Below are positions 34,301-42,061 of a stretch of 64,000 nucleotides of DNA, piece after piece. The DNA comes from Halomonas sp. H10-9-1 (GTDB lineage Bacteria; Pseudomonadota; Gammaproteobacteria; Pseudomonadales; Halomonadaceae), in assembly GCF_040147005.1 (NCBI RefSeq), contig NZ_JAMSHO010000001.1, positions 1,178,001-1,242,000 of the forward strand, read 5' to 3'. A model generated the notes under the pieces. It searched no databases. It saw only the letters and a program-made list of their open reading frames with translations, and was not told where the DNA came from. The position numbers and the translations under genes are program-made. Within the stretch, counting starts at the first letter, position 1; each line of letters starts with the position of its first letter.

Positions 34301-34557
34301 AGCGGGTGTCGGTGGAACTGCTGGAGAACCTGAAGGTGAGGATCACCGAGATCGACCATTGGCAGGAGCGCGAGTCCAGCCGCGATTCGGTTCAGATCAT
34401 CATCCGCGACTTCCTGTGGGACGACCGCACCGGTTTGCCGGTGGACCATTACAGCGAGGAAGAGGTGCTGGAGAAGACAGGCGAGGTCTTCCGGCACGTG
34501 ATGCGAGCTTACCCGCGTGTACCCTCGCCGGTCTACTCAGGGCAGGCGTTGCACTGA
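31318..34557 (+). CDS. hsdR: Type I restriction endonuclease subunit HsdR
   Basis: 1079-residue restriction and translocation subunit. The N-terminal nuclease domain has ADIIGFVNGLPLLFMECKN (Asp and ExK). The SF2 helicase motor has Walker A HTQGSGKSYSMV (about 299-310), VISDEAHRTQYG (DEAH near 399) and GFTGTPLF (motif III). A long helical C-terminus provides the MTase-binding part. The length is normal and no disruption is seen. The ATG at 31318 shares its A with the stop of the AlbA_2 gene (TGATG). It forms the complete R-M complex with HsdM and HsdS and cleaves unmodified foreign DNA at a distance. Confidence 0.93.
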   Translation: MSPSPYSEDTLVQQTTADYLEQRLGWRSVLAWNQEDFGPDSLLGRSSEREVVLTRTLRERLVRLNPGLPAEAYDDAVRQVVASPVAQSLAATNRDKYALLRDGVWVTFRDAKGERCRERLRLIDFDEPDNNDFLCVRELWVQGDLYRRRADIIGFVNGLPLLFMECKNIGKHLRAAFEQNFSSYKGEVPHLFHHNALVVFGNGEKAKLGSLTSRWEHFTDWKRLAEEDPGSVDMETLLKGVCERRNFLDIVENFILFDDSAGEPKKIIARNHQFLGVNRAVQAVRERHQRQGKLGVFWHTQGSGKSYSMVMFTRKVHRKLGGNFTFVVLTDREDLDTQIYKTYAGCGLVDNDRDPCRAGSGDHLEALLGQHKAYLFSLIQKFRPEMPPNRRDDIIVISDEAHRTQYGSLALNMRNALPQASVIGFTGTPLFKDDEITRRMFGDYVSTYDFQRAVEDQATVPLYYDARGDKLGVAIGDMNERIAERLEQFETDDVDVEQRLERDLKRDYHIITAGKRLDRVAQDFVEHYANAWETGKAMLVCIDKITCVRMHKLIGFYWDAKIHELERSLARCADEQEELFRSRQLAWMRETRMAVVVSEEQGEEEKFRRWDLDITPHRRLMKEGMALPESMRELPQFRHMQRMALDDAFKAEQHPFRIAIVCAMWLTGFDVPSLATLYLDKPLKAHTLMQTIARANRVSEGKNNGLIVDYCGILRHLRKALATFAGTTGSGDPGDGRDPARPEVELLADLDEAVAMTKAFLEERGASLAAVQTTSGFERNAAIVACKEAANQSDESRKRFEVMCREVFKKFKACLNAKGINARRADRDAIDIVYKSLQQDREQADILHIIRELHGVVDEAIEVREPNDRVREAGVYDISAIDFERLKKEFERHKQQRTLVQELSQVVEQKLQRLLLQNPLRTDFQNHYEKLVADYNREKDRATVEQTFEGLLDTLSELDEEAARAKREGLDEESLAIFDLLRKPELSGAEIRRIKRVSVELLENLKVRITEIDHWQERESSRDSVQIIIRDFLWDDRTGLPVDHYSEEEVLEKTGEVFRHVMRAYPRVPSPVYSGQALH

Positions 34558-34590
34558 GCCACGTTCGACATGGGTATGTGCCCGTTACAG

Positions 34591-34625
34591 CGACGCCGCC
34601 TCCGGCCAGTGCCGGGGCGGCGTCG
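34591..34625 (+). terminator. Hairpin between convergent hsdR and DUF411 genes
   Basis: A 10-bp perfect stem (CGACGCCGCC) enclosing a smaller CCGG/CCGG stem. No clear T-run on either side. Likely a bidirectional transcription stop. Confidence 0.55.
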
Positions 34626-34645
34626 TGATCAGTGGTGGGTACGCC

Positions 34646-35086
34646 CTACAGCGTCATGAAGGGCTGGGCCTCGCCGTCACGGAACTGGTAGACGTTCCAT
34701 GCCTCCTGCTTGGGTCCCGGCATGCCGGGGGTGCCGATGGGCATGCCGGCAAGGCCGATGCCATCGGTGTCAGGGCGCTCCTCGAAGAGCCTCTCCAGCG
34801 CCTCCATGGGCACATGCCCCTCGATGACATACTCGCCCATCTCGATGGTGTGGCAGGAGCCCAGGCCATAGGGCAGGCCGGCGTCCTGCTTGACCTTGCC
34901 CAGCTCGACATCATCGACGATGGTCACCTCAACGCCATGCTCCTCGAGATGGCGGGCGTACTCGTCGCAGCAGCCGCACTGCGGGTTCTTGTAGAGGGTC
35001 GCCTCGGCGGGCAGGGCGGCATGGACGGTGCCGGCGCCCAGCAGAAGCGCCGCGGAGACCAGCAGGGAGGAAGGGGTTCGTTTCAT
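34646..35086 (-). CDS. DUF411 periplasmic metal-binding-like protein
   Basis: 146-residue secreted protein. The signal peptide MKRTPSSLLVSAALLLGAGT ends at VHA-A. The mature part has the DUF411 core: NPQCGCCDEYARHL (paired cysteines, thioredoxin-like context), SCHTIEMGEYVIEGHVP with a further Cys-His, and GLAGMPIGTPGMPGP. DUF411 proteins are found with copper and other metal-handling genes and are thought to bind metal in the periplasm, but their role is not settled. It is a single gene; the start at 35086 coincides with the signal peptide. Confidence 0.85.
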   Translation of the reverse strand: MKRTPSSLLVSAALLLGAGTVHAALPAEATLYKNPQCGCCDEYARHLEEHGVEVTIVDDVELGKVKQDAGLPYGLGSCHTIEMGEYVIEGHVPMEALERLFEERPDTDGIGLAGMPIGTPGMPGPKQEAWNVYQFRDGEAQPFMTL

Positions 35087-35363
35087 ATGAGGGTTCTCCT
35101 GAGTGGCGAAAGGCGTCCGGGGCTTGCCGGTCATGCGACGGCCGGCCTTATGGATGCCCCATTGTGCACCGTGCGTCTTCCGGTCGTATATGATCCAGCG
35201 CAAGTGACGCTGCGGCGACCGACCGGCGCCTGATGGCAAGCAGCCGGGGGCAAGGCGCGTCATCATGAGGCTAGTGGGGATGACGAGACTGGCATTCACC
35301 ATGAGCTTACAACCTATGGGTTACCCCATGGTCAAGGGCTGCCTGTCACGAATCACGGATGGA

Positions 35364-36011
35364 TCAGTCGCTGTCGGCGGGATGTTGCGGCAGCGCTTCC
35401 ACCAGGCCCAGCGCCACGCACAGACGCACCAGCACGGCCAGGTTGGCGGCACCCAGCGCCTTCATGGCGCGCAGCCGGTAGACTTCCACCGTCTTGGGGC
35501 TGATCCCGAGATGGTCGGCTACCTCGCGGCTGGTCAGGCCCCGGGCCACGTGGACCAGGATCTGGCGCTCCTTGGGGCGCAGCGCCGCATAGCGTTCACG
35601 CAGTGCCTCCAGGCGGGCGAGGGCCTGGCGCGCCTGCTGGTGGGCCAGCAGTGCCTGCTGCACGGTATCGATCAGCTGCTGGTGGTTGAAAGGCTTCTCG
35701 AGGAAGTCGCGGGCCCCGGCCTTGAGGGCGGCGACGGCCATGGGCACGTCGCCGTGGCCGGTCATGAAGATGACCGGCGGGGTGTTCTCCCGCTCGGCGA
35801 GGCGCTGCTGCACCTGGAGGCCCGAGAGACCGGGCATGCGCACGTCCAGCAGCACCGTGTCGAATCCTGCAGGATCGGCGGCCAGGAAGGCCTCGCCATC
35901 GGCGAAGGGGCAGCTGGCGATGCCCACGGAATCCAGCAGCCAGGCCAGGGAGTCACGCAGGGCCTCATCGTCGTCGACGATAGCGATGCAGGGTGGAGCT
36001 GTGTCGGTCAT
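35364..36011 (-). CDS. FixJ-type response regulator
   Basis: 215-residue two-component regulator. The receiver domain has the acidic pair in AIVDDDEALRD, the phosphoacceptor Asp in DTVLLDVRMPG and the Lys in DFLEKPF. A short linker leads to a LuxR/FixJ helix-turn-helix (ALRPKERQILVHVARGLTSR, then GISPKTVEVYRLRAMKAL). Its start overlaps the histidine kinase stop by 4 bases (ATGA), so the pair is coupled. Target genes are unknown; the genes immediately around (oxygenase, NUDIX) are the nearest candidates. Confidence 0.9.
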   Translation of the reverse strand: MTDTAPPCIAIVDDDEALRDSLAWLLDSVGIASCPFADGEAFLAADPAGFDTVLLDVRMPGLSGLQVQQRLAERENTPPVIFMTGHGDVPMAVAALKAGARDFLEKPFNHQQLIDTVQQALLAHQQARQALARLEALRERYAALRPKERQILVHVARGLTSREVADHLGISPKTVEVYRLRAMKALGAANLAVLVRLCVALGLVEALPQHPADSD

Positions 36012-37573
36012 GGGCGCGTCATGGCGTCGGCGTGGGAGGGCTCGGCGAGCAGTGTAGCGGCAAAGGTGGCGCCGCCGGAACCATCCGGCGAGAACAGGCG
36101 CAGGTTGCCGCCCATGGCCTCCATCAGCGAGCGGCTGATGGCCAGGCCCATGCCCAGGCCCTCGGCACGGCCCGAATGGAAGGGTTCAAAGATGCTCTCT
36201 GCCTGGTCGACCGGTACCCCGGGGCCCTGGTCGTTGACCGTCAGGGTCACCTCGCGACGCCCACTGCGCCGGGCCCTGATCTCGACCCGCCCGGCGTGGG
36301 GCTGTTCGCGACTCGCCTCCAGGGCGTTGAGCAGCAGGTTGACAAGCACCTGTTCCAGCGCCACCGGATCGGCGATCACCCGCGGCAACGGGTCCGCGAG
36401 GACCAGTTCGAGGTCGACCCGGGCCTGCTGGTACTGCCATTCACAGAGCCGGCAGGCGGCGTCCACCACCTCGGCCAGCGTCACGGGGCGCGACCGGACC
36501 TGTCCCTTGCGCACGAAACTGCGGATATGGCGCAGGCGCTCCGCGAGACGCTCTACCTGTGCCTGGATCCGCTCGAGAGGCAGGCGCAATGCCTCGGCGG
36601 GCTGGCCTGCATCGAGCTTGAGCAGGGCGCCGCTGGCGTAGTTGGCGATGGTGCCCAGTGGCTGGTTGAGCTCGTGGGCGATATTGGAGGCCAGCTCGCC
36701 GGTGGTCGCCAGCCGATTGGCATGGGCGATCTGCGCCTGATGCTGGCGCGCCTGCTCCTCGGCGGCCTGGCGCAGGCGGATATCGCGATTGAGCAACGAC
36801 ACATGGCCAGGCTCGGAGCCGGGGCCCGAGTGCGCCATGACCACGCTGAGTACCGGCACCGGCCCCTCGGGGCCGCGCATCTCCAGCTCCCCGCTCCAGG
36901 AGCCGTAGCGGGCCACGGCGGGCAACACGATATCGCGCAGGTCGGTCAGCGAGCCCTCGACATAGGCATCGGACAGGTGCACGGTACCGCCCGTGCGCGG
37001 CAGCTGCAGGAGATGGCGTGCGGCCTGGTTGGCGTAGAAGAGCCGCTCATCGTCATCCATGAACAGCACGAACTCGGTGGTCGACTCCACCACCCGCGCC
37101 AGGCGTTCGCGGTTGGCCTCGGCGTGGATGCGACGGCCCACGTCCCGGGAGACGCAGAGGATATCGAGCAGCTCGCCGCTCTGCGGGTCGCGCCGGGTGC
37201 GGCTGGTGGTCTCGAACCAGACGTAGTGGCCGTCCCGGGCGCGGAAGCGGTAGGTCTGCTGGTAGAAGCCATCGTGGTAGTAGACCCGCGGCGACTTGTT
37301 GAGCAGGTCGGCCAGGTCGGCGGGGTGGAAGAGGTCGTAGGCGGAGACCCCGATCAGTTCCTCCGGCTCATAGCCGAGCAGGTCGCGGGCGGCACGGGAG
37401 GCGTACAGGAAGGTGCCATCCCGGGCATGGCGCGAGATCAGGTCGGTGCTGCTCTCGGCCAGCCACTGGTAGTGGTCGCGCTGCGCCGCGAGGGCGCGGT
37501 TGTGCTCCTCCAGCTCGGCACAACGCGCCTCCAGGTCGGCCAGGCGGGTGGTGCTGTCGCCTTGCCTGGTCAT
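36008..37573 (-). CDS. PAS-domain sensor histidine kinase
   Basis: 521-residue soluble sensor kinase. A short coiled N-terminus is followed by two PAS domains (about 45-165 and 170-285), HisKA with the phosphoacceptor His in NIAHELNQPLGTIANYA, and HATPase with VLVNLLLNALEASRE (N-box), VNDQGPGVP (G1) and GLGMGLAIS (G2). No membrane segment is seen, so it senses an intracellular cue such as redox, oxygen or a ligand, as FixL/TodS-type kinases do. No heme ligand can be claimed. It overlaps the oxygenase gene upstream by 1 base and the response regulator gene downstream by 4. Confidence 0.9.
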   Translation of the reverse strand: MTRQGDSTTRLADLEARCAELEEHNRALAAQRDHYQWLAESSTDLISRHARDGTFLYASRAARDLLGYEPEELIGVSAYDLFHPADLADLLNKSPRVYYHDGFYQQTYRFRARDGHYVWFETTSRTRRDPQSGELLDILCVSRDVGRRIHAEANRERLARVVESTTEFVLFMDDDERLFYANQAARHLLQLPRTGGTVHLSDAYVEGSLTDLRDIVLPAVARYGSWSGELEMRGPEGPVPVLSVVMAHSGPGSEPGHVSLLNRDIRLRQAAEEQARQHQAQIAHANRLATTGELASNIAHELNQPLGTIANYASGALLKLDAGQPAEALRLPLERIQAQVERLAERLRHIRSFVRKGQVRSRPVTLAEVVDAACRLCEWQYQQARVDLELVLADPLPRVIADPVALEQVLVNLLLNALEASREQPHAGRVEIRARRSGRREVTLTVNDQGPGVPVDQAESIFEPFHSGRAEGLGMGLAISRSLMEAMGGNLRLFSPDGSGGATFAATLLAEPSHADAMTRP

Positions 37574-38241
37574 CAGCGCGCCGGGTCGACCAGGCCGCCC
37601 AGCGAGGCATTGCGCCGGAACCAGCCGGCGATGCTGGCGCGGGGCAGGCGGGTGGGGAGCACCTCATGGGGTACCGTCTCGGAGAGGAAGCAGGCGAAGT
37701 TGCCGGCCGCCGGCCGGACTCGAGCCACCTCGCGCTCGGGGTCGTCGGCAGCGAATATCAGCATCTCGCCGCCGCCGTCCTCGGGCCAGTCGGGGTTGAG
37801 GTAGCCCACCGTGGAGATCACCCGGTTGGCGCGGCCACGGAAGCTGTCGAGGTGCTTGCGATAGAAGGCCCCGGGCGGATAGTGGGCGAAGTGCGCCTCG
37901 TACTCGAAGAGCCCCAGGAACAGCGCCTGGTTGAGCGAATGCTGCAGCTCGCCCATGGCGGCCAGGTAGCGCCGCTGGGCCTGACTCTCGCGGTCGAGCC
38001 AGTGGATGGCGTCACCGCGGATGTCGCGGCGCAGGGCGTGCTCGTTGCCGCGGCCGATACCGGCCGCGGCCAGGGCATCGCGCTCGGCGCGCTCGCATAG
38101 CTCGGCATGCAGGGCGGCGCAGACTCCGGCATCGAGTACCCCTTCGCCCAGGTACCAGCCCTGTTCCACCAGAGCGTCGATCAGGTGGGGCAGGGTCGCG
38201 GGGGACAGCACGGGAGGGGCATTCGGCGTGGCAATCTGCAT
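37573..38241 (-). CDS. 2OG-Fe(II) oxygenase (SM-20/prolyl-hydroxylase-like)
   Basis: 222-residue non-heme iron dioxygenase. The facial triad is H130-L-D132 (YRKHLDSF) and H192 (ETVPHEV). The Arg of RASIAGWF is the expected 2-oxoglutarate anchor. The fold and the YPPGAFY...NRVISTVGYLN pattern match the SM-20/Ofd1-type hydroxylases that modify proteins or small molecules. It is followed without a gap by the histidine kinase gene (1-base overlap), suggesting the enzyme and the signalling pair share a transcript. Substrate unknown. Confidence 0.85.
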   Translation of the reverse strand: MQIATPNAPPVLSPATLPHLIDALVEQGWYLGEGVLDAGVCAALHAELCERAERDALAAAGIGRGNEHALRRDIRGDAIHWLDRESQAQRRYLAAMGELQHSLNQALFLGLFEYEAHFAHYPPGAFYRKHLDSFRGRANRVISTVGYLNPDWPEDGGGEMLIFAADDPEREVARVRPAAGNFACFLSETVPHEVLPTRLPRASIAGWFRRNASLGGLVDPAR

Positions 38242-38260
38242 TCGGCGTCGGATCCGCGGC

Positions 38261-38896
38261 TCAGGTGGTGGCGTGCTGCTGGATGCGCAGCAGGCGATCG
38301 GGAAAATAGCACAGCGGCCCCGGAGGTTCGCGATGCAGGTCGATCGGCTGGCCGAAGCCCTCGGCCAGCAGTTCCACCAGCATCATCGCCGAGAGCCCCC
38401 AGATCACCTGGCCGTCGACGTGGTAGTTGGGCACATACCAGGGGCGGCCGTCCACCGGGATGACGTCGGTATGGTGGCGGCGATCCTCCAGGAACAGCGC
38501 CAGCGGCACCTCGAAGATGATGTCCAGTTCGGTGGGGTCGGCGACCAGTGGCAGGTCGGGCGGAATAAGCCCCACGAAGGGAGTGACTCTCAGGCCGTGC
38601 AGCGAGACCACCTCCGAGAGCCGGCCGAGCAGCTCCACGCGCTGGGGGGGCAGGGCGATCTCCTCCTCGGATTCGCGCAGGGCGGTGCTCAGCAGGTCGG
38701 GATCGTGGGCTTCGCGCTTGCCACCGGGAAAGGCCACCTGGCCGCTGTGGGTATTGAGGTGGGCGGCACGGCGGGTAAACAGCAGGGTCGGCTCGGGGCG
38801 GTCGACGAGGGGCATCAGCACCGCCGCCTCGGGCAGGCGCAGCCCCAGGCGGCGGGGACGGTGCGCTTGCAGGCGTTCGCGAAGTTTCTCTAACAT
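38261..38896 (-). CDS. NUDIX CoA pyrophosphatase-like hydrolase
   Basis: 211-residue NUDIX protein. The NUDIX box is FPGGKREAHDPDLLSTALRE followed by SEEEIAL, matching GX5EX7REUXEEXGU in outline; the family's N-terminal AAVLMPLV and TLLFTRRAAHLNTHSGQ are present. The LNTHSGQVAFPGG sequence is typical of the YeaB/NudL coenzyme A diphosphatase group. It is the first gene of the minus-strand series leading into the oxygenase and two-component genes (19-base gap). The start at 38896 avoids an implausible upstream extension that overlaps the divergent NUDIX gene. Confidence 0.87.
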   Translation of the reverse strand: MLEKLRERLQAHRPRRLGLRLPEAAVLMPLVDRPEPTLLFTRRAAHLNTHSGQVAFPGGKREAHDPDLLSTALRESEEEIALPPQRVELLGRLSEVVSLHGLRVTPFVGLIPPDLPLVADPTELDIIFEVPLALFLEDRRHHTDVIPVDGRPWYVPNYHVDGQVIWGLSAMMLVELLAEGFGQPIDLHREPPGPLCYFPDRLLRIQQHATT

Positions 38897-38974
38897 GGGG
38901 TGTCCGTCGGGTTTGCTTCCTTCTACCCGGCCCCCTTCCGCGGCGTCAAGCCCGCCAGCCTGCCAGGGAGCCCC

Positions 38975-39532
38975 ATGAACTTCTGCAGCCACTGCGGCCA
39001 TACCGTGCGCTTCGCGATTCCCCAGGGCGACGACCGTCCCCGCTACCTCTGCGACGCCTGCGGCACCATCCACTACCAGAACCCGCGCATCGTCGCCGGC
39101 ACCCTGCCGGTGAGTGGCAGCCGGGTTCTGCTGTGTCGCCGCGCCATCGCCCCGCGCAAGGGCTACTGGACCCTGCCGGCGGGCTATATGGAGAACGCCG
39201 AGACCACCGTCGAGGCGGCCGCCCGGGAGACCCTCGAGGAGGCCTGCGCCGAGGTCTCAGTCCATGGCCTCTACACCCTGATCAACCTGCCGCATATCAA
39301 CCAGGTCTACATGATGTTCCGGGCCGACCTGGTCGGCGGCTTCGACGCCGGGCCAGAGAGCCTTGAGGTGGCGCTCTTCGAGGAGCATGAGATTCCCTGG
39401 GACGAACTCGCCTTCCCGACCATCGAGCGCACCTTGCGGTACTTCTACCGCGACCGCCTGGAAGGCGACTTTCCGCTGCATATCAGCGACATCACCGCCG
39501 AGGATCGCGAGCGCTATTTTGGTTCAGCCTGA
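38975..39532 (+). CDS. NUDIX hydrolase with zinc ribbon (NudC-like fold)
   Basis: 185-residue NUDIX enzyme. It begins with a zinc ribbon (MNFCSHCGH then LCDACGTIHYQNPR), followed by the NUDIX box LPAGYMENAETTVEAAARET and LEEACAEV. The ribbon plus NUDIX layout resembles NADH pyrophosphatase but lacks its SQPWPFPxS array, so it is one of the short ADP-ribose or general nucleotide-diphosphate hydrolases. The ATG at 38975 gives the ribbon at once. It is divergent from the other NUDIX gene and precedes the SorC-type regulator gene by 51 bases. Confidence 0.87.
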   Translation: MNFCSHCGHTVRFAIPQGDDRPRYLCDACGTIHYQNPRIVAGTLPVSGSRVLLCRRAIAPRKGYWTLPAGYMENAETTVEAAARETLEEACAEVSVHGLYTLINLPHINQVYMMFRADLVGGFDAGPESLEVALFEEHEIPWDELAFPTIERTLRYFYRDRLEGDFPLHISDITAEDRERYFGSA

Positions 39533-39583
39533 CGGGCTCGGCCTGGCGCCGACCCCGCGGAGCAGCGAGGACAAGGACGCACC

Positions 39584-40540
39584 GTGGACAAGTTCGAGGT
39601 AAAGCTGGATCAGGCGGCGCGTGCGGCCTGGATGTCCTTCGTGGGGGGCATGACCCAGGACGAGATCGCCCAGCAACTGGGCGTGTCGCGCCCCGGGGTA
39701 CAGCGCCTGCTGGCCCTGGCCCGCCAGGAGGGGCTGATCAAGGTGCACATCGACCACCCCATTGCCTCCTGCATGGCCCTGGCCGGCGCCATTCGCGAGC
39801 GCTTCGCCCTGGACTTCTGCGACGTGGTGCCCGCCGAGCCGGGTGCCTCCGATGGCGCCGCGAACTACCTGGCGGTGGCCGGCGCCGAGCGCATCGCCCG
39901 CCTGGTGGAGCGCAGCGAGCCGCTGACCCTGGCGCTGGGTACCGGCCGTTCGGTGCGCGCCACCGTGGAGTCGCTCAGCCGGATGGAGCGCCCCCAGCAC
40001 CGCTTCGTCTCGCTGGTGGGCAACGTCGCCCGCGACGGCTCGGCCAACCGCTACGACGGCGTCATGGTGCTGGCCGACAAGACCGGCGGCGAGCGCTTCT
40101 TGTTGCCGGCGCCGGTGGTGGCCGGCTCCGTGGAGGAGAAGGAGGCGATGCAGCAGCAGTACCTCTTCCGGGCCATCACCGAGGTCGCCCGCCGGGCCGA
40201 GGCGGGTTTCATCGGTATCGGCAAGATCGACCGCCAGGCGACCCTCTTCCAGGATCACTTCATCACCGAGGAGGAACTCGAGGAACTCCTCGACCTGGAG
40301 GCGGTGGGCGAACTCCTCGGGTGGCCGATGAACGCCCGAGGCGAGTTGATCGACTGCTCGACCAGCCGCCGCATCACCAGCCTGCCGCTGGAGATGCTGG
40401 CCGGCCAGTCGCTGGTGGCCCTGGCCGGGGGGCTCGACAAGGCGCCGGCCATCCTCGCCGCCCTGCACGGCGGTTGGCTCAAGGGGCTGGTCACCGATGA
40501 GGTGGCGGCGCGCTATATCACCGAGCGGGCGGGGAACTGA
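39584..40540 (+). CDS. SorC/DeoR-type sugar-binding transcriptional regulator
   Basis: 318-residue regulator. The helix-turn-helix lies near residues 20-45 (GMTQDEIAQQLGVSRPGVQRLL). The remainder is a SorC effector domain (LALGTGRSVRATVESL, then FISLVGN-like FVSLVGNVARDGSA and GIGKIDRQATLF). Such proteins sense a sugar phosphate or free sugar and control polyol operons. The start is a GTG at 39584. It lies upstream of the smoEFGK-like operon with a palindromic site between, strongly suggesting it controls that operon and itself. Confidence 0.88.
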   Translation: MDKFEVKLDQAARAAWMSFVGGMTQDEIAQQLGVSRPGVQRLLALARQEGLIKVHIDHPIASCMALAGAIRERFALDFCDVVPAEPGASDGAANYLAVAGAERIARLVERSEPLTLALGTGRSVRATVESLSRMERPQHRFVSLVGNVARDGSANRYDGVMVLADKTGGERFLLPAPVVAGSVEEKEAMQQQYLFRAITEVARRAEAGFIGIGKIDRQATLFQDHFITEEELEELLDLEAVGELLGWPMNARGELIDCSTSRRITSLPLEMLAGQSLVALAGGLDKAPAILAALHGGWLKGLVTDEVAARYITERAGN

Positions 40541-40617
40541 GCCGCCCGTCCACCCGACTCTCTCCGACCAAAGTCTAGGGCTCCAGGCTTTGCTTTTTTT
40601 GGGTCCGTGTCCAATCA

Positions 40618-40638
40618 TTTGATTGATCGATGATCAAA
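40618..40638 (+). promoter_or_regulatory. Palindromic operator candidate for the SorC-type regulator
   Basis: TTTGAT-(9 bp)-ATCAAA, with a central GATCGATG, located between regulator and SBP genes about 53 bases before the SBP start. A further TTGATCAA half-site follows at about 40639-40646. SorC-family proteins bind such AT-rich palindromes near the promoter they control. Confidence 0.5.
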
Positions 40639-40690
40639 TTGATCAAGATGACGCGACACACAACAACACGAGTCCCGAGAGGAGCCCATC

Positions 40691-42010
40691 ATGAAGCTCA
40701 CCCGAGCCCTGCCGCTGGCCACCCTGACGGCGGCCGTCGCCGCCGCCTCCCAGGCCCAGGCACAGACCGAGATCACCGTCGCCACGGTCAACAACAACGA
40801 CATGGTGATCATGCAGAGCCTCACCGAGGAGTTCGAGGCGGCGCATCCCGATATCGAGCTCGACTGGGTGGTGTTGGAGGAGAACGTGCTGCGCCAGCGC
40901 ATGACCACCGATATTGCCACCCAGGGCGGCCAGTTCGACGTCATGACCATCGGCACCTACGAGGTACCCATCTGGGCCGAACGCGGCTGGCTGACGCCCC
41001 TCGACGACCTGCCGGAGGCGTATGACGTCGACGACCTGTTGCAGACGGTTCGCGATGGCTTATCACACGGCGGCACCCTGCATGCGCTGCCGTTCTATGG
41101 CGAGAGCTCGATGATGTTCTACCGCACCGACCTGTTCGACGAGGCGGGCATCGAGATGCCCGACCAGCCCAGTTGGGAGCAGGTCTACGATTGGGCCGGC
41201 CAACTCCACGACCCCGACAATGAGGTCGCCGGCATCTGCCTGCGGGGCAAGCCGGGCTGGGGCGAGAACATGGCCTTCGTGTCGACCCTGGTGAACACCT
41301 TCGGTGGTCGCTGGTTCGACATGGACTGGAACCCCGAGATCGATTCCCCCGCCTGGCAGGAGGCGATCTCGTTCTACGTCGACCTGCTGGGTAACTATGG
41401 CCCGCCGGGTGCCAGCTCCAACGGCTTCAACGAGAACCAGGCCCTGTTCTCCAGTGGCAAGTGCGCCATGTGGGTCGACGCCACCTCGGCGGCGGGCCGC
41501 ATCTACAATCCCAATGAGTCCGAGGTCGCCGATCGGCTGGGCTTTGCCCCGGCCCCGGTCGCCGAGACACCCAAGGGCTCCCACTGGCTGTGGTCCTGGG
41601 CACTGGCCATCCCGGCCTCCTCCGAGAAGCAGGAAGCCGCCAAGACCTTCATCCAGTGGGCGACCTCCAGGGAGTATATCGAGCTGGTCGGCGAGACCGA
41701 GGGCTGGACCAGCGTGCCGCCGGGCACCCGCGAGTCCACCTACGCCAACGAGAACTACCAGCAGGCGGCTCCCTTCGCCGACTTCGTGCTCGAGGCAATG
41801 CGCGGTGCCGATCCCACCGATTCGACGCTCGAGCCCAATCCCTACGTCGGCGTGCAGAACGTCGGCATTCCGGAGTTCCAGTCGATCGGCACCCAGGTCG
41901 GCCAGACCATCGCCTCGGCGTTGACCGGTGACGTCACGGTGGAACAGGCGCTGCAGAGCGCCCAGCGTGCCACCGAGCGCACCATGCAGCGCGCCGGCTA
42001 TCTGGACTGA
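40691..42010 (+). CDS. smoE: Polyol ABC transporter substrate-binding protein (SmoE/MtlE-like)
   Basis: 439-residue periplasmic binding protein of family 1. The signal peptide MKLTRALPLATLTAAVAAAS ends near AQA-Q24. The mature part has features of sorbitol/mannitol-binding proteins: TVNNNDMVIMQSLTEEFE, FDVMTIGTYEVPIWAERGWL, and a WFDMDWNPEI loop. GAGAGGAGCC precedes the ATG. It is the first gene of the importer operon, and a strong stem-loop follows it, the usual arrangement that raises binding-protein mRNA over permease mRNA. The precise polyol is inferred from the operon. Confidence 0.9.
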   Translation: MKLTRALPLATLTAAVAAASQAQAQTEITVATVNNNDMVIMQSLTEEFEAAHPDIELDWVVLEENVLRQRMTTDIATQGGQFDVMTIGTYEVPIWAERGWLTPLDDLPEAYDVDDLLQTVRDGLSHGGTLHALPFYGESSMMFYRTDLFDEAGIEMPDQPSWEQVYDWAGQLHDPDNEVAGICLRGKPGWGENMAFVSTLVNTFGGRWFDMDWNPEIDSPAWQEAISFYVDLLGNYGPPGASSNGFNENQALFSSGKCAMWVDATSAAGRIYNPNESEVADRLGFAPAPVAETPKGSHWLWSWALAIPASSEKQEAAKTFIQWATSREYIELVGETEGWTSVPPGTRESTYANENYQQAAPFADFVLEAMRGADPTDSTLEPNPYVGVQNVGIPEFQSIGTQVGQTIASALTGDVTVEQALQSAQRATERTMQRAGYLD

Positions 42011-42018
42011 TCCCTCGC

Positions 42019-42043
42019 GCCGGCCGGGGCCACCCCGGCCGGC
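42019..42043 (+). terminator. Intercistronic stem-loop after the SBP gene
   Basis: A perfect 11-bp stem (GCCGGCCGGGG) with loop CCA, 9 bases after the stop, no T-run. It is likely an mRNA-stabilising or partly terminating element between the SBP and permease genes, as in malE-malF. Confidence 0.6.
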
Positions 42044-42061
42044 TGAATTCCCCCCATCCCA

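Noticed and set aside
36008..36011. Idea that the kinase and regulator form one hybrid protein
   Set aside because: The four-base ATGA overlap gives separate stop and start codons; they are two coupled genes.
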